Assembly: GCA_016218415.1 (NCBI GenBank)
Contig: JACRED010000019.1
Span: 1-64,000 of the forward strand
DNA from: Nitrosomonadales bacterium
Lineage (GTDB): Bacteria > Pseudomonadota > Gammaproteobacteria > Burkholderiales > Gallionellaceae
Length of the DNA: 64,000 nucleotides
Direction: 5' to 3'
Shown here: positions 8,419 to 17,657 of the stretch, one piece after another
How the letters are laid out: every line of letters begins with the position of its first letter
Position numbering within the stretch: the stretch's first letter is position 1
The notes under the pieces: generated by a model
The model's input: only the letters and a program-made list of their open reading frames with translations
What the model was told of the DNA's origin: nothing
The model's database searches: none
Made by a program: the position numbers and the translations under genes

Positions 8419-9329
8419 TCCCGCATCTCCCTGCCCGTCAGTTTCAAAAACACATCCTCCAGATTCGCCGGGCGGTGCAGATAGCGCAACCCCGCATGCC
8501 CTTGCAGATGTGCCAGCAAGGGTTGCGCGTTGTTCACATAGCAGAACGCCGTTTCGCCGCTCACCTCGAAACGCTGGGAAAAATTCGCCGCGTATTCATC
8601 CGCCCATTTCGACACACCTTCGCCGAACACCTCTACCACCATAGGCTCGATGTGCTGCGCGATCAGTTCGCGCGGCGAGTCCTCCGCCACCATGCGCCCA
8701 TGGTCGAGGATCGCAAGGCGGTGGCACAGGCGCTCGGCCTCGTCCATGAAATGCGTGGTCAGCAACAGCGTCTTGCCCTGCGCGGTCAGTTCGCGCAGCC
8801 GCTGCCAGATCAGGTGGCGCGCCTGCGGGTCGAGGCCGGTGGTCGGCTCGTCGAGGAACACGATGTCCGGGTCGTTCACCAGCGCGCGTGCCAGCGTCAG
8901 GCGGCGTTTCATCCCGCCGGACAGCGTAGGCACCCTGGCATCGCGCTTGTGGGTCAGGTTGGCGAACTCCAGCAAATCAGGCAGGCGCGCCTCAATGGCC
9001 GCATCGCTCATGCCGAAATAGCGCCCGTATACCAGCAGGTTCTCCGCGACCGTAAAGTCGGGATCGAGGTTGTCCACCTGTGGCACCACGCCGACCCGCA
9101 AGCGCGCCTCACGCGCATGGCGCGGCACGGCAAGACCGAGCAGGCTGAGATGGCCTCCGTCCGGTGCTATCAAGCCGAGCAGCAGGCGCAAAGTCGTGGT
9201 CTTGCCCGCGCCATTCGGCCCGAGCAGGCCGTAGCACTCGCCTTTGTTGAGCGTGATGCTGACGCCATTCACTACCGTTTGTCCGGCGTAGGATTTGCGC
9301 AGGTTTTGCGCGAAGAGAGCCACACTCAT
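8415..9329 (-). CDS. ABC transporter ATP-binding protein (NodI-like)
   Basis: 304 aa. Complete nucleotide-binding domain: Walker [21 protein letters not shown] (about residues 33-52), Q-loop VPQVDNLD, signature [15 protein letters not shown], Walker [16 protein letters not shown] and H-switch [13 protein letters not shown]. The C-terminal extension (about 75 aa) is that of the NodI/DrrA group. Stop and start overlap by 4 bases with both neighbours (hydrolase upstream, permease downstream). Confidence 0.92.
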   Translation of the reverse strand: MSVALFAQNLRKSYAGQTVVNGVSITLNKGECYGLLGPNGAGKTTTLRLLLGLIAPDGGHLSLLGLAVPRHAREARLRVGVVPQVDNLDPDFTVAENLLVYGRYFGMSDAAIEARLPDLLEFANLTHKRDARVPTLSGGMKRRLTLARALVNDPDIVFLDEPTTGLDPQARHLIWQRLRELTAQGKTLLLTTHFMDEAERLCHRLAILDHGRMVAEDSPRELIAQHIEPMVVEVFGEGVSKWADEYAANFSQRFEVSGETAFCYVNNAQPLLAHLQGHAGLRYLHRPANLEDVFLKLTGREMRE

Positions 9330-9970
9330 AGCCGCTGCCCCCGAAAATCCTGCAACACCAGTTGCTTGATCTGGTTCAGCCGCCCGTGGAAAAAATGCCC
9401 CGCCTCCGGCAGCACGACGATAGGCAGGTGCTGCGGGCGTGCCCAGTCCATCACGTCGGCGAGCGACACCACCTCGTCATGTTCGCCGTGGATCAGCAGC
9501 GTGTTGTGCGGCACATGCGGCATGCTGGTGCTGTTTTCAAATGCGGGAACTGAACGTTCCACCGCAGGCGCGATCAGCACCAGCCGGTGGGGTTGCGGAT
9601 GCAGGTGCTGTGCGGCGCGTGCCGACACATAGCCGCCGAAAGAAAAGCCGGACAAAATCAGCGGCAGATGGCCGAACTTCTCTTTCGCGTAATGCACGAC
9701 GGACAGTACGTCTTCCACCTCGCCGTTGCCGCTGTCGAATTCGCCATCGCTGGCGCCGACACCGCGAAAATTGAAGCGCAAGGTAGCGAAGCCCAGTTCG
9801 GCAAACGTCTTCGCCAGCGTCGTGACCACCTTGTTTTCCATCGTTCCGCCCATCGTCGGCAGCGGATGAGCGACGATGGCTATCGCACTGGGCGCAGCGT
9901 CCGGCAGATGTATGATGCCTTCGAGGTTGCCTGCACTGCCTTGGATGGATAGGCTTTTCTGTGGGCGCAT
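9326..9970 (-). CDS. Alpha/beta hydrolase
   Basis: 214 aa cytoplasmic hydrolase of the COG2945 type. Nucleophile elbow GFSFGG (Ser about residue 112), acid in HGEHDEVV and histidine in EAGHFFHG form the triad; the N-terminal [15 protein letters not shown] and [11 protein letters not shown] segments carry the oxyanion region. The substrate is unknown. First gene of the minus-strand operon with the ABC exporter. Confidence 0.85.
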   Translation of the reverse strand: MRPQKSLSIQGSAGNLEGIIHLPDAAPSAIAIVAHPLPTMGGTMENKVVTTLAKTFAELGFATLRFNFRGVGASDGEFDSGNGEVEDVLSVVHYAKEKFGHLPLILSGFSFGGYVSARAAQHLHPQPHRLVLIAPAVERSVPAFENSTSMPHVPHNTLLIHGEHDEVVSLADVMDWARPQHLPIVVLPEAGHFFHGRLNQIKQLVLQDFRGQRL

Positions 9971-10059
9971 ATTGGGGTGTCGATTTGGAATTCCGGGTAA
10001 AAAAACAGCCAGAAAGATAATGTCAGGTTTATTCTGTTGTGTCGTTTGTAATTGTTGGG

Positions 10060-12528
10060 CTAGGTTGAAAGTCCTTCAATACGGAGCATAAATTCATCAA
10101 CTGGTATCGGCTTGCTGAAGAAATAACCCTGATAAAGATTGCAGCCCATGTCTTTCAGCAAGGTGAGTTGCGTCATGGTTTCCACGCCTTCCGCAATGAC
10201 TTCCAGGCACAGGTTGCCGGCCATGCCGATAATAGTCTGAATGATAGCCGCATTGCTGGTCTTGATGTCGATGCTGTGCACAAAAGACTGGTCGATCTTC
10301 AATTGGTTGAGCGGCAATTGGGTCAGATAAGCCAGCGATGAATAGCCGGTTCCAAAATCGTCCATCGAGAAACTCACGCCGATATTTTTGAGCGCCTGCA
10401 TCTTGGTGATGGTATCGGCAACATCGTCAAGCACGATGCTCTCGGTCAGTTCGAGCTTCAGGCGTAACGGATTGACGCCGGTTTTATCGAGTATGCCGGC
10501 AACCTGTTCGACGAAATCCGCCTGGCGGAATTGCCGTCCGCTGACATTTACGGCCAGCTGCAAATCGCGGGTAAGCGGGGCGGACTCCCATGCCTTGAGT
10601 TGCTGGCAGGCGTTTTCCAGCACCCAGTTCCCGAGCGGGATAATGAGTCCCGTTTCTTCTGCAAGCGGGATGAATTTCAACGGGGAAATCAGGCCCCGCT
10701 GAGGATGGATCCAGCGCAGCAATACCTCAGCCCCCAGCACTTTTCCGGCCTGATTGACCTGCATCTGGTAGTAAAGCTGGAACTCATGTTTGCGCAACGC
10801 TTCGCGTAACCCGACCTCGAGGATGGCGCGCGCTTCCAGTTCTTCCTGCATCGCGGGATCGAAGAAACGCAGTGCGTTCCTGCCCGACCGCTTGGCTTCA
10901 TACATGGCCGTGTCGGCCTGCTTGAGCAGCTCGTCGAGTTTTTCCCGGTGATCGAAGAACAGCGTGATTCCCATGCTGGACGAGCTATGGAACTCGCTTC
11001 CCTCAAGCATGTAGGGCTGGTTGAGCGCGGCCAGCACTTTTTCTCCCACGCCCTGTGCCTGGATGGCGGCGTGCGCCCTGTCTTCGCTCAGGCTTTCCAG
11101 CAGCAGCACAAACTCATCCCCGCCGAAGCGCGCCAGTGTGTCGCCCTCGCGCACGCATGCCTGCAGCCGCTTGGCCACTTCGATCAGCAGCAGGTCTCCG
11201 ATGCCGTGTCCCCGGGTATCGTTCAGGGTCTTGAAGTTGTCGAGATCGATGAACAAAAGCGCGCCGCCAGTCTGGTTGCGTGTGCTGGTTGCGACTGCCT
11301 GGCGCAGGCGGTCCAGCAACAGGCGCCGGTTGGGCAGTTGACTGAGCGGGTCGTAAAATGCGAGATGGTGGATCTCATTTTCAGCCTGTTTGCGTTCGGT
11401 GAAATCGATGAATGCGCCGACGTAATTCGTGATCTTCCCGTCCTTGTCCACTACGGCGGAGATGTTCAGCCATTCCGGATAAATTTCCCCGTTCTTGCGC
11501 CGGTTCCATATTTCCCCTTGCCAGTTTTTGTCGCGGCGCAGGCTATTCCACATGTTCTGGAAAAACGCATCATCCTGTCGGTCCGACTTGAGCATGGACG
11601 GTTTCCTGCCGATTGCCTCTCCGGCGCTGTAACCGGTCAGCTTGGTGAACGCCTGGTTGACCCGGATGATTACCCCGTTATCATCGGTCACCATCATGCC
11701 CTCATCGGTTTCGAATGCGATGGCGGCAATGCGCAAGGCCGCCTCGCGTTCTTCCTGCTCCGACATCATGCGGTTAAACGCATGGGCCATCGCGGCGATA
11801 TCCTTCGGCCCCTTGGGCTCGACCCGTACATGCGACTCGCCCCTTTCGGCGCGCCCCATGCTGTCCGACAACTGGCCAAGAGGCCGCGTCATGCTGCGGG
11901 TAAGGGTGCGCAGGATCAGCAGCAGAAACAGCAACGCAAAGGAAAATGAGGTGGCCAGATTGGTAATGAAAATATCGGCGGTCATCCGGGTCAGCGCCGC
12001 CTTGCTCATGACCACCGAAACGGAGCCCAGCAGCTCGGGAGTGGCCGCCTCGCCAAAAGGCGATTCTGCGGACGGCTGCGAATAGACGGGCGCGGCAAAA
12101 TGCCATGCAAAACGGCTTTCCGCATCGAGCAGGGCGGCGGCCTGCAATCCGCCGGCATGGTTGGTCTGTTCCACGAGTTCGTCGGGTTTGTGCTTGGGGT
12201 TGCCTCGCGCCAGCAGCACACTCCCGTTGGCATGGCGTATTTCCACACCCACCACGCCGGGGAAAGCCATGGTGGCGCTCACCGCTTCGGCAGCGTTGTC
12301 TGCCGAGGAATAAATCAGCGCCAGGGAACTCTGGCGTGCCAGGCTCTCGGTGATGCGCTGGCCCTGCTCGATCAAATCGTGGCGCACCCGCTCGTTGCCC
12401 TGCCACGATCCCACTATCGAGGAGATCAGTGCCAGAAGCAGGATGCCGAGCGTGACAGTGATGCCGAGCTGCCGCTGGAAGGTCAGTTTTTGGGAAAATG
12501 CGGTGAGTTTTTTCTTCATGGTCGGCAC
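10060..12528 (-). CDS. Membrane GGDEF-EAL cyclic-di-GMP turnover protein (HAMP-PAS)
   Basis: 822 aa. Membrane segment 1 at about 21-42, periplasmic loop to about 184, membrane segment 2 at about 187-208, HAMP 209-260, PAS/PAC about 265-385, GGDEF about 390-555, EAL about 570-815. The cyclase motif is intact (R468-adjacent GGDEF at 469-473) and has the inhibitory RxxD site at 460-463. In the phosphodiesterase domain the signature reads EVL (601-603) instead of EAL, but the metal and catalytic residues (NVSGRQF, LTES, DDFGTGYSSL, KIDQSFV, EVIAEGVET) are kept, so both activities are possible. It starts 3 bp after the binding-protein gene, with which it likely forms a sensor pair. Confidence 0.93.
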   Translation of the reverse strand: MPTMKKKLTAFSQKLTFQRQLGITVTLGILLLALISSIVGSWQGNERVRHDLIEQGQRITESLARQSSLALIYSSADNAAEAVSATMAFPGVVGVEIRHANGSVLLARGNPKHKPDELVEQTNHAGGLQAAALLDAESRFAWHFAAPVYSQPSAESPFGEAATPELLGSVSVVMSKAALTRMTADIFITNLATSFSFALLFLLLILRTLTRSMTRPLGQLSDSMGRAERGESHVRVEPKGPKDIAAMAHAFNRMMSEQEEREAALRIAAIAFETDEGMMVTDDNGVIIRVNQAFTKLTGYSAGEAIGRKPSMLKSDRQDDAFFQNMWNSLRRDKNWQGEIWNRRKNGEIYPEWLNISAVVDKDGKITNYVGAFIDFTERKQAENEIHHLAFYDPLSQLPNRRLLLDRLRQAVATSTRNQTGGALLFIDLDNFKTLNDTRGHGIGDLLLIEVAKRLQACVREGDTLARFGGDEFVLLLESLSEDRAHAAIQAQGVGEKVLAALNQPYMLEGSEFHSSSSMGITLFFDHREKLDELLKQADTAMYEAKRSGRNALRFFDPAMQEELEARAILEVGLREALRKHEFQLYYQMQVNQAGKVLGAEVLLRWIHPQRGLISPLKFIPLAEETGLIIPLGNWVLENACQQLKAWESAPLTRDLQLAVNVSGRQFRQADFVEQVAGILDKTGVNPLRLKLELTESIVLDDVADTITKMQALKNIGVSFSMDDFGTGYSSLAYLTQLPLNQLKIDQSFVHSIDIKTSNAAIIQTIIGMAGNLCLEVIAEGVETMTQLTLLKDMGCNLYQGYFFSKPIPVDEFMLRIEGLST

Positions 12529-12531
12529 GGC

Positions 12532-13767
12532 TTACTGTTCCGGAAACGCCATATCAAAACTTTGCAGGCGGCTGGTATTGAGTTCGAGGTGTTTTGCAGT
12601 GCGCAGATTGACCGCCATGAGCACTTCGCGCAAAGGCAGCATACCGGATACATCGCCGCCGCCGGCAGCAAAGTTCAGTGCGGAGCCGGCCAGATGACGG
12701 CCCAATTCAACGTTGTTCGGGTATAGCGAGAACAGCACGCCGCGTTTGACATGGCCGAAACTGCTGGAGAACACTGCCAGGTTGCGTGTCCAGGATTCCT
12801 GCAGCACCAGCGGAAGCACGGAGCTTTCCTCTACTGTGGTGGAATCCTGCGGCAGCCAAAGCGCATCCTGGCTGCTGTCGGAGGAAGCGAATATTTCCTG
12901 ATAGGCTTGCATCGCGCTACGCAGATCCTGAGCGTCATAAGTTACAAGCTCCAGCCCCTGAGCGCGCGCAGCTTCCTTCGCCAGGCGCATCATCCATGCA
13001 TTCTGACGGGGATCGTAAACGGTAAATACCCGCCGTACCCTGGGCATCATGCCCTTCAGGCGCGAGAACAGCAGTGCCGGATCCGGCGACAAACTGTTTA
13101 CCTGCAGGTTGCGCGCCTCGTTTTCCGGTGCCGTCAGGACGCCCCCCACTATCACGCGGATATGACTGTCCAGACCGGAAGCGAGCTTCATTCCCTGCCG
13201 CCCCAGCGCGATCACCACTTTGGTGTCCTGGCGGCGCAGGGAATTATTCAGTTCTCCGGCATCCATGTTCGGCCCCACTGCGAAATTGGCAACATGCCCC
13301 CTGGCCCTGGCCTCGATACCGTCAATGATCTGCGCGAATATACTGCGATAGGGTTCGCCGATGTCCGGGTAGATCACTGCAATGGAAGCGGCGCCCGTTT
13401 CCATTGCGGCATTGTTGGAGTACTGCCTTGGATTGGCCGCAACTGTGGAACCGGCGACCTGAATGGGGAAAACCACCACCTCCGGATAAGCATCGATGGC
13501 TCTGGGGGGATATCCCGGCGACAACTGTAGCGATGCAGGCGAGGGGAAGTACGCGTCGATGGGGCGTATCACCGTAGCGTAATCGGCTTCCGACGACACA
13601 TAGGCGCGTGATAAGTCAGACTGATGATCCTGAGTTGCCCATGCGGGAGCCGCAGTACATATCAGGAAGGCGGATGCCATCACCCGTGCATGCAATCCCG
13701 TTTGCCGATGAAAAGAGGGTGTGATGCAGGACAGCAAAGGTGAGGTGAGCTTGCTCGTGATTATCAT
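12532..13767 (-). CDS. Periplasmic ABC-type substrate-binding protein, PF04392-like
   Basis: 411 aa from the ATG at 13767; another in-frame ATG at 13680 would leave a shorter signal peptide, and the frame is open upstream to 13968. A hydrophobic signal segment ends at TAAPAWA. The mature part has two lobes typical of the COG2984 group: AVIYPDIGEPYRSIFAQIIDG, KVVIALGRQGMK, VIVGGVL, VRRVFTVYDPRQNAWM, DALWLPQDSTT. No ABC permease or ATPase is nearby. Instead the gene is followed after 3 bp by the GGDEF-EAL gene, so it probably acts as the ligand-sensing partner of that protein. The ligand is unknown. Confidence 0.72.
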   Translation of the reverse strand: MIITSKLTSPLLSCITPSFHRQTGLHARVMASAFLICTAAPAWATQDHQSDLSRAYVSSEADYATVIRPIDAYFPSPASLQLSPGYPPRAIDAYPEVVVFPIQVAGSTVAANPRQYSNNAAMETGAASIAVIYPDIGEPYRSIFAQIIDGIEARARGHVANFAVGPNMDAGELNNSLRRQDTKVVIALGRQGMKLASGLDSHIRVIVGGVLTAPENEARNLQVNSLSPDPALLFSRLKGMMPRVRRVFTVYDPRQNAWMMRLAKEAARAQGLELVTYDAQDLRSAMQAYQEIFASSDSSQDALWLPQDSTTVEESSVLPLVLQESWTRNLAVFSSSFGHVKRGVLFSLYPNNVELGRHLAGSALNFAAGGGDVSGMLPLREVLMAVNLRTAKHLELNTSRLQSFDMAFPEQ

Positions 13768-13973
13768 CGCTTCTGTGTCGCTCAAACGGGCCCGGTCATA
13801 TGAGCACTCAAATATTTCTGCTGAAATTCCTGCACTGTTCCCATATATCACACACGCCGGACTATCCGGCGATGGGTAGCCGGGATCAATAAAGTTTCCC
13901 ATGTTTGCACATGATGTGCCGGCCCCATCCGGCTTGCCGCCGCCGGGCAAGCCATTGGTTACGGCCAATTCGC

Positions 13974-14002
13974 TTGCACCGGATAATATCAGCCTTTACA
14001 CT
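13974..14002 (+). promoter_or_regulatory. Weak candidate sigma70 promoter for the ThDP operon
   Basis: TTGCAC (13974-13979), 17-bp spacer, TACACT (13997-14002) in the 400-bp divergent region before the ThDP-enzyme gene. Match to consensus is only moderate (3/6 and 4/6). The 204 bases between 13768 and 13973 are open in the binding-protein frame but otherwise show nothing recognisable. Confidence 0.25.
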
Positions 14003-14171
14003 AATCTTGTACTGTTCACTATTGGTTAAAGTGCATGCGCTGCGGAAAATTGCGGTAGCATGATCCTTTGGTTGAAGGCCCCGTAGGCGGCCACAGACCG
14101 ATAGAGCCGATCTTGCAGAATCGCAGACGATAACAATTTAGATGCTGGACTTCACCGGGAGGGGCCCCGCT

Positions 14172-16007
14172 ATGGGCGCTGAAATTTTGCTTGCCGACAA
14201 TCTGATGGACGCGGGAGAGGAGCCGGGGGGGATTGCCGTTGCGCAAACGCTGGAAGTGGCCGATTTGCTGGTTGCCTATCTGGAGCAGATAGGCGTCGAA
14301 TACGTGTTCGGCGTGCCGGGTGGTGCTATCGAGCCGTTGTTCAACGCCATGGCGCGCAGCCAGCGTCGCGGTGGTTTGCGCCTGGTCGTGGCGCGGCACG
14401 AAGCGGGAGCGGCGTTCATGGCCGACGGCTATGCCCGCGAGACCGGACGACTCGGCGTATGTTGCACCACTTCCGGCCCCGGTTCGACCAACATGATCAC
14501 CGGTGTGGCATCCGCACATGACAACAACATCCCTTTGCTGGCGATCAGTGGCCTGCCGGTTCTGTCTTCGTTCGGTAAAGGTGCGCTGCAAGAATCGTCC
14601 AGCGCCGGCGTCAATGCCTTTGCCATGTTTCAACATTGCACCCGTTACAACGCCATGGTGTCCCATCCCAGCCAATTCGAACGCATGTTGGCTAATGCAC
14701 TGATGGCGTCACATCAGGCCCCCGGCGGCCCGACGCACTTGGCGATTCCGCTGGACATCCTGCGCGGCGCGGCACCAAGTCTCACACCGACTTACGATCT
14801 GGCTGCCTTGTTCAAGCACGAACCCATCCTGGTCGACGAGCGCGCGGTACAGCGACTCCTGAAAGAGCTGCGATTATCCTCGCACGTTGTGTTTCTGATC
14901 GGCGCCTCCTGTGGCGAAGCTATCGAAGCGATCATGGCACTGGTCGATCTGACCAAGGCGCGATTCATCACTACGCCCGATGCCAAGGGGTTCATTAATC
15001 CCCTGCATCCGTCTTATTGCGGGGTGTTCGGCTTCGGCGGTCACGCCAGTGCAAACGCGCTGCTGGCCAGCACGCCGGATATCGTGCTGGCATTCGGCAC
15101 GGGCTTCAGTGAATTCGTCAGTGGTGGCTGGTGCGACTCCCTGCTCAATGGCCGTCTTGTACACATCGATAATTCCGAGGAAAACCTGATGCGCTCGCCG
15201 ATGGCCATGCTTCATGTGCATGGCAATATCTATGCGATATGCGAGCGCCTGATCGAGTTACTCATAGCCCTCCCTCCGTCCGATATCGAGCGCATGGGCA
15301 AGCGCCGTGAATATCAAACTGAAGTTACCTTCCAGTCGCCCGAGGGTTACCATTCCGAGGCCACACCGATCAAGCCGCAGCGCCTCATGAAAGTGCTGTC
15401 CGAGCGTTGCCCACCCGATACGCGTTTCCTGGCCGACTCCGGCAATAGCATGGTGTGGACGGTACATTATCTCCAGCCGCGCAATCGGCGCATCGAGAGA
15501 GTGCGACATTATGTCGAAGGACAAATGCCGGAAAAGCGCTCGGGTCTGGCCAACTGGTTGCGCGTGCTGATGGACTTCTGCCCGATGGGCTGGGCCATCG
15601 GCGCTGCGGTTGGTATCGCACGGGGCAATCCAACCTGTCCGGTAGTCTGCATCACGGGAGATGGCGCCTTCCTGATGAGTGGGCAAGAGATGACCGTCGC
15701 GGCAACAGAAGGCCTCACAGTGGTATATGTCATACTCAACGATAGCTCTCTGGGAATGGTCAAGCATGGGCAACGCTTGGCTCAAGCCGAATCCATAGGT
15801 TGCGAATTGCCCCAGGTCGATTACCGCAAACTTGCAGAATCCATGGGAATACCCGGTCATGTCATCTACTCTCCACAAGAGCTGGATGCGCTCGACTTCG
15901 GTGCCATCCTGCAACGCAAGGGGCCGACGCTGCTCGATGTACACATCGACGGCGAAGAAGTGCCGCCCATGATGCTGCGCATGAAAACGCTGGGGACGCT
16001 GAAATGA
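14172..16007 (+). CDS. Thiamine-diphosphate-dependent enzyme, acetolactate-synthase-like
   Basis: 611 aa from the ATG at 14172, chosen because GGGAGGGG (14157-14164) is well placed before it; an ATG at 14142 has no ribosome site. Three domains as in acetolactate synthase/oxalyl-CoA decarboxylase: ThDP-pyrimidine domain (GVEYVFGVPGGAIEPLFNAM, catalytic Glu in VARHEAGAAFMADGYAR), central domain, and ThDP-diphosphate domain with the GDGAFLMSGQE...ND metal motif near the C-terminus followed by SSLGMVKHGQ. It should decarboxylate a 2-oxoacid or join it to a second carbonyl compound; the substrate is unknown. Its stop overlaps the next gene by 4 bases, the first of two citrate-synthase-like genes, and a TonB receptor follows, so a role in making or using an imported carboxylate is inferred. 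It is not next to ilvN or ilvC, arguing against ordinary branched-chain synthesis. Confidence 0.88.
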   Translation: MGAEILLADNLMDAGEEPGGIAVAQTLEVADLLVAYLEQIGVEYVFGVPGGAIEPLFNAMARSQRRGGLRLVVARHEAGAAFMADGYARETGRLGVCCTTSGPGSTNMITGVASAHDNNIPLLAISGLPVLSSFGKGALQESSSAGVNAFAMFQHCTRYNAMVSHPSQFERMLANALMASHQAPGGPTHLAIPLDILRGAAPSLTPTYDLAALFKHEPILVDERAVQRLLKELRLSSHVVFLIGASCGEAIEAIMALVDLTKARFITTPDAKGFINPLHPSYCGVFGFGGHASANALLASTPDIVLAFGTGFSEFVSGGWCDSLLNGRLVHIDNSEENLMRSPMAMLHVHGNIYAICERLIELLIALPPSDIERMGKRREYQTEVTFQSPEGYHSEATPIKPQRLMKVLSERCPPDTRFLADSGNSMVWTVHYLQPRNRRIERVRHYVEGQMPEKRSGLANWLRVLMDFCPMGWAIGAAVGIARGNPTCPVVCITGDGAFLMSGQEMTVAATEGLTVVYVILNDSSLGMVKHGQRLAQAESIGCELPQVDYRKLAESMGIPGHVIYSPQELDALDFGAILQRKGPTLLDVHIDGEEVPPMMLRMKTLGTLK

Positions 16008-16783
16008 GCAAAGAAAAAATCCACACGCGCATCTGGCGCGAAGAGCCGGAGCCAGACAACCCCTTCGCCGCGCGCGCGGCCTATTGCCGTGGCTACGATG
16101 TCTACGGCGAGATGCTGGGAAATGCGCGTTGGGTCGAGATGCTCTACCTGCTCTTCCAGAATGAAGCACCCACGGCGGCACAGGCCGATCTGCTGGAGGC
16201 CCTGGCGCTGGCGCTGGCCAATCCCGGCCCGCGCGATGCCTCGGTACATGCCGCGATGTGCGGCGGCATCACCGGCTCGACCGCCGCTTCCTTGCTGATG
16301 GCGGCGCTGGCGGTGGGCGCGGGTCAACTGGCGGGGGGGCGTGAAGTATTTCTGGCGATGCAAGGCTGGGCCGAATGTGGTGACGATCTCAACTCATGGC
16401 GCAAACGGCTATGCCAGCTGGAAGCTGTTCCGGGCAGCATCTGGCCTGCACTCGAGCATGCGCCGGGCTTCGATCCGCATGGTGTCAGCACGGCCACTGC
16501 GGTGAAGCAAACGCTCTCCTGTCTCGCAAGCTACCGGGTTGGGCAGTACCTGTCGTGGTTGCAGCAAAACCTGCCGGATATGGAAGCTGCGGCAGCTTGC
16601 CCTCTCGCCTTGTCTGGCGTGGCTGCTGCGGCTTTTTCCGACTTGGGTTTTAGCCCGGAACAAGGCGAGATGTTGCACCTGTTATTGCGCCTGCCCGGCG
16701 CGGCGGCCCACGCTTTGGAGCAGCGCCCTATCGGGTATAAGAATTTCCCGTTCGGCACATTGGAACTGGAGCAGCCGATATGA
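16004..16783 (+). CDS. Citrate-synthase/citryl-CoA-lyase-like protein, first copy
   Basis: 259 aa, shorter than citrate synthase (about 430 aa) and near citryl-CoA lyase length. Features of the small citrate-synthase family: an N-terminal helix pair with YDVYGEMLGNARWVEMLYLL, then HAAMCGGITGSTAASLLMAA where citrate synthases carry the first active-site histidine, and a C-terminal GFSPEQGEMLHLLLRLPGAA helix that aligns with the ALGIP...ARTSGW segment. The VDF aspartate expected before S-G is not seen (it reads LALSG), so classical chemistry is uncertain. Four-base overlaps couple it to the genes on both sides. Confidence 0.68.
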   Translation: MSKEKIHTRIWREEPEPDNPFAARAAYCRGYDVYGEMLGNARWVEMLYLLFQNEAPTAAQADLLEALALALANPGPRDASVHAAMCGGITGSTAASLLMAALAVGAGQLAGGREVFLAMQGWAECGDDLNSWRKRLCQLEAVPGSIWPALEHAPGFDPHGVSTATAVKQTLSCLASYRVGQYLSWLQQNLPDMEAAAACPLALSGVAAAAFSDLGFSPEQGEMLHLLLRLPGAAAHALEQRPIGYKNFPFGTLELEQPI

Positions 16784-17613
16784 GCGCGAGCACCAGAGGC
16801 CCGGAACTGCTGCAAGCAAACGCAGGGACGTTGAAAAGCCGCATGGGCACATTCTTCCCCGGCAGTCATGTGATTTTTCGCGGCCATGACCTGCATACCG
16901 ATCTGAAAGACATGGATTGGGTCGAGCTTTATGTGTTCGGCATCACCAATCGCCGCTTTACCAAAGAACAGTTGCGGCTGATGCATTCCATCTGGACCTA
17001 CACCAGCTACCCGGATGTGCGCCTATGGAACAACCGCGTGGCAGCGCTGGCGGGCAGCTCCCGCAGCACCGGTAATCTGGGCATTGCTGCGGCGCTAGCC
17101 GTGTCGGAAGCCTCCATATACGGGCGCGGCATAGATATGCGCGCCATCGATTTCCTGATTCGTACCCGTCGACAAGTGGATGAGGGAGGCGATCTCTCTG
17201 CATGTGTTCGCGAAGAACTGGATACACATCGCAGCATAGGAGGCTATGGCAGGCCGCTGGTCAATGGGGATGAGCGCAACCAGCACATGCTGGCCCTGGC
17301 CAGGGAATTGAACTTGGATAAAGGATCGTATCTGCGCCTCGCTTTTGCTGTTGAGGAAAGCCTGTCTGCCGGTCGCTTGCGCATGAAAATGAACTATGCA
17401 GGCTTGGCCGCAGCCTTGATGGCGGACATTGGTTTTTCGCCGCGCGAGTATTACCTGTTTTTGTTTCCGGCATTTTTGGCGGGAATGCAGCCATGTTTCA
17501 TCGAGGCAGCGGATCGCCCGGAAGGTACGCTGTATCCCGTTTCTTGTGCGGATATCTTGTATGAGGGAAAATCAAAGCGTACTTGGTTAAAGCAAGCTGC
17601 AATTAAGGGATGA
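16780..17613 (+). CDS. Citrate-synthase-like protein, second copy
   Basis: 277 aa, distinct in sequence from the preceding gene. The C-terminal half follows the citrate-synthase pattern: GGYGRPLVNGDERN in place of the GFGHxVY-DPR loop, then LRMKMNYAGLAAALMADIGF in place of NVDFYSG...LGIP, and LFPAFLAGMQPCFIEAADRP in place of the ARTSGWLAH helix. The loop histidine and the catalytic aspartate are both replaced. It may be a catalytically altered partner forming a heteromer with the first copy, or an enzyme with different chemistry. ATGA overlaps with both neighbours. Confidence 0.7.
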   Translation: MSASTRGPELLQANAGTLKSRMGTFFPGSHVIFRGHDLHTDLKDMDWVELYVFGITNRRFTKEQLRLMHSIWTYTSYPDVRLWNNRVAALAGSSRSTGNLGIAAALAVSEASIYGRGIDMRAIDFLIRTRRQVDEGGDLSACVREELDTHRSIGGYGRPLVNGDERNQHMLALARELNLDKGSYLRLAFAVEESLSAGRLRMKMNYAGLAAALMADIGFSPREYYLFLFPAFLAGMQPCFIEAADRPEGTLYPVSCADILYEGKSKRTWLKQAAIKG

Positions 17614-17657
17614 TCCACCGGATAGTCGCTTACTGGATTAATGAAGAAAGGGGAGTC

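Noticed and set aside
7633..9329. ABC pair as nodulation genes nodIJ
   Set aside because: Homologs are common in non-symbiotic betaproteobacteria and no nod context is present.
10700..10750. EVL in place of EAL read as a dead phosphodiesterase
   Set aside because: The glutamate and all other metal-binding motifs are kept; Ala to Val at this place is tolerated in active enzymes.
13768..13968. N-terminal extension of the periplasmic binding protein
   Set aside because: It would place 67 residues, without similarity to anything recognisable, before a good signal peptide.
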